Made by a program: the position numbers and the translations under genes. Under the pieces are notes generated by a model, which was not told where the DNA came from, made no database searches, and saw only the letters and a list, made by a program, of their open reading frames with translations. Below are positions 63,673 through 64,000 of a DNA stretch of 64,000 nucleotides, piece by piece; the stretch's first letter is position 1; each line of letters starts with the position of its first letter. This stretch comes from Pseudochelatococcus contaminans (GTDB lineage Bacteria; Pseudomonadota; Alphaproteobacteria; Rhizobiales; Beijerinckiaceae): assembly GCF_014195635.1 (NCBI RefSeq), contig NZ_JACICC010000003.1, forward strand, positions 248,001-312,000, written 5' to 3'.

Positions 63673-64000
63673 ATGACCAAGCGTTGGTACATTGTCCACG
63701 CCTATTCGAATTTCGAGAACAAGGTGGCCCAGTCGCTGCGCGATCAGGCGGAGCAGCGCGGGCTGGAGGACAAGTTCGACGAAATCCTCGTGCCGACGGA
63801 AAAGGTCGTCGAAGTGCGCCGTGGCCGCAAGGTGGATACCGAGCGCAAGTTTTTCCCCGGCTACGTTCTGGTCCGCTGCGATCTCACCGACGAAGTTTAT
63901 CACCTGATCAAGAACACGCCCAAGGTGACCGGCTTTCTGGGCGCGGATAAATCCAACCCGCTGCCGATTCCCGATCACGAGGCCGAGCGGATCAAGGGGC
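63673..64000 (+). CDS. nusG: Transcription termination/antitermination protein NusG (partial)
   Basis: The first 109 codons of nusG are present; the gene runs off the window. NusG binds RNA polymerase and links it to Rho and ribosomes. The NGN domain is clear: RWYIVHAYSNFENKVAQSL, EILVPTEKVVEVRRGRKVDT and ERKFFPGYVLVRCDLTDEVY with KVTGFLGAD. The start is 103 bases after secE. Confidence 0.97.
   Translation, partial: MTKRWYIVHAYSNFENKVAQSLRDQAEQRGLEDKFDEILVPTEKVVEVRRGRKVDTERKFFPGYVLVRCDLTDEVYHLIKNTPKVTGFLGADKSNPLPIPDHEAERIKG

Overview
The window is chromosomal DNA of an alphaproteobacterium, most likely of the order Hyphomicrobiales (Rhizobiales). Support comes from the content: CtrA, a PdhS/PleC/DivJ-type cell-cycle kinase, two phasins, a Rhizobiales-type cytochrome oxidase operon (coxB-coxA-ctaB-coxF-ctaG-coxC-SURF1), two invasion-associated-locus-B proteins, a BacA-related ABC exporter, dense GANTC sites upstream of ctrA, and a tRNA-His that lacks the usual extra G-1. 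Coding DNA is GC-rich. The first 480 bases are a sharp exception (27 G/C in 180 bases at 181-360). I cannot name the genus with confidence.

Layout. 1-513 is an AT-rich gene-free edge. 514-8517 is a co-directional accessory block: O-acetylhomoserine sulfhydrylase, a two-component flavin monooxygenase (oxygenase plus reductase), a 1-Cys peroxiredoxin, and a polar amino-acid ABC importer without its ATPase; together they suggest organosulfur use. 8602-11162 holds tRNA-His and two phasins (polyhydroxyalkanoate granule proteins). 11631-19617 has a large cell-cycle kinase, a LysR regulator, TadA, a pseudouridine synthase with a 177-bp tandem repeat, and RsmD. 19624-32539 is a long minus-strand housekeeping run (TIGR01459-type HAD hydrolase, ribF, ileS, lspA, a secreted protein of unknown function, two M16 peptidases, pgi, mutL). 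32790-42979 is mixed: DUF2076 protein, BacA-type exporter, apt, a methyltransferase, SDR, GST, uppP and a PHB-depolymerase-type esterase. 43254-46297 has ctrA, an isolated gcvH, a lipoprotein and an IalB protein. 46675-52957 is the aa3 oxidase operon. 53148-56655 has two cyclophilins followed by queA-tgt (queuosine). 56615-62928 has an SGNH-like protein, a peptide-binding protein, a second IalB and an AsmA protein. The window ends in secE and the start of nusG.

I found no CRISPR array, prophage, insertion sequence or defence locus. The points most worth following are regulatory and structural. There is a near-perfect CtrA box before the PdhS-type kinase and a cluster of eight GANTC sites before ctrA. 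A tRNA-guanine transglycosylase has no zinc-binding cysteines. A family of palindromic intergenic elements has three copies, and the pseudouridine synthase carries a precise 177-bp repeat. The metY/flavin-monooxygenase/importer cluster sits next to the AT-rich edge.
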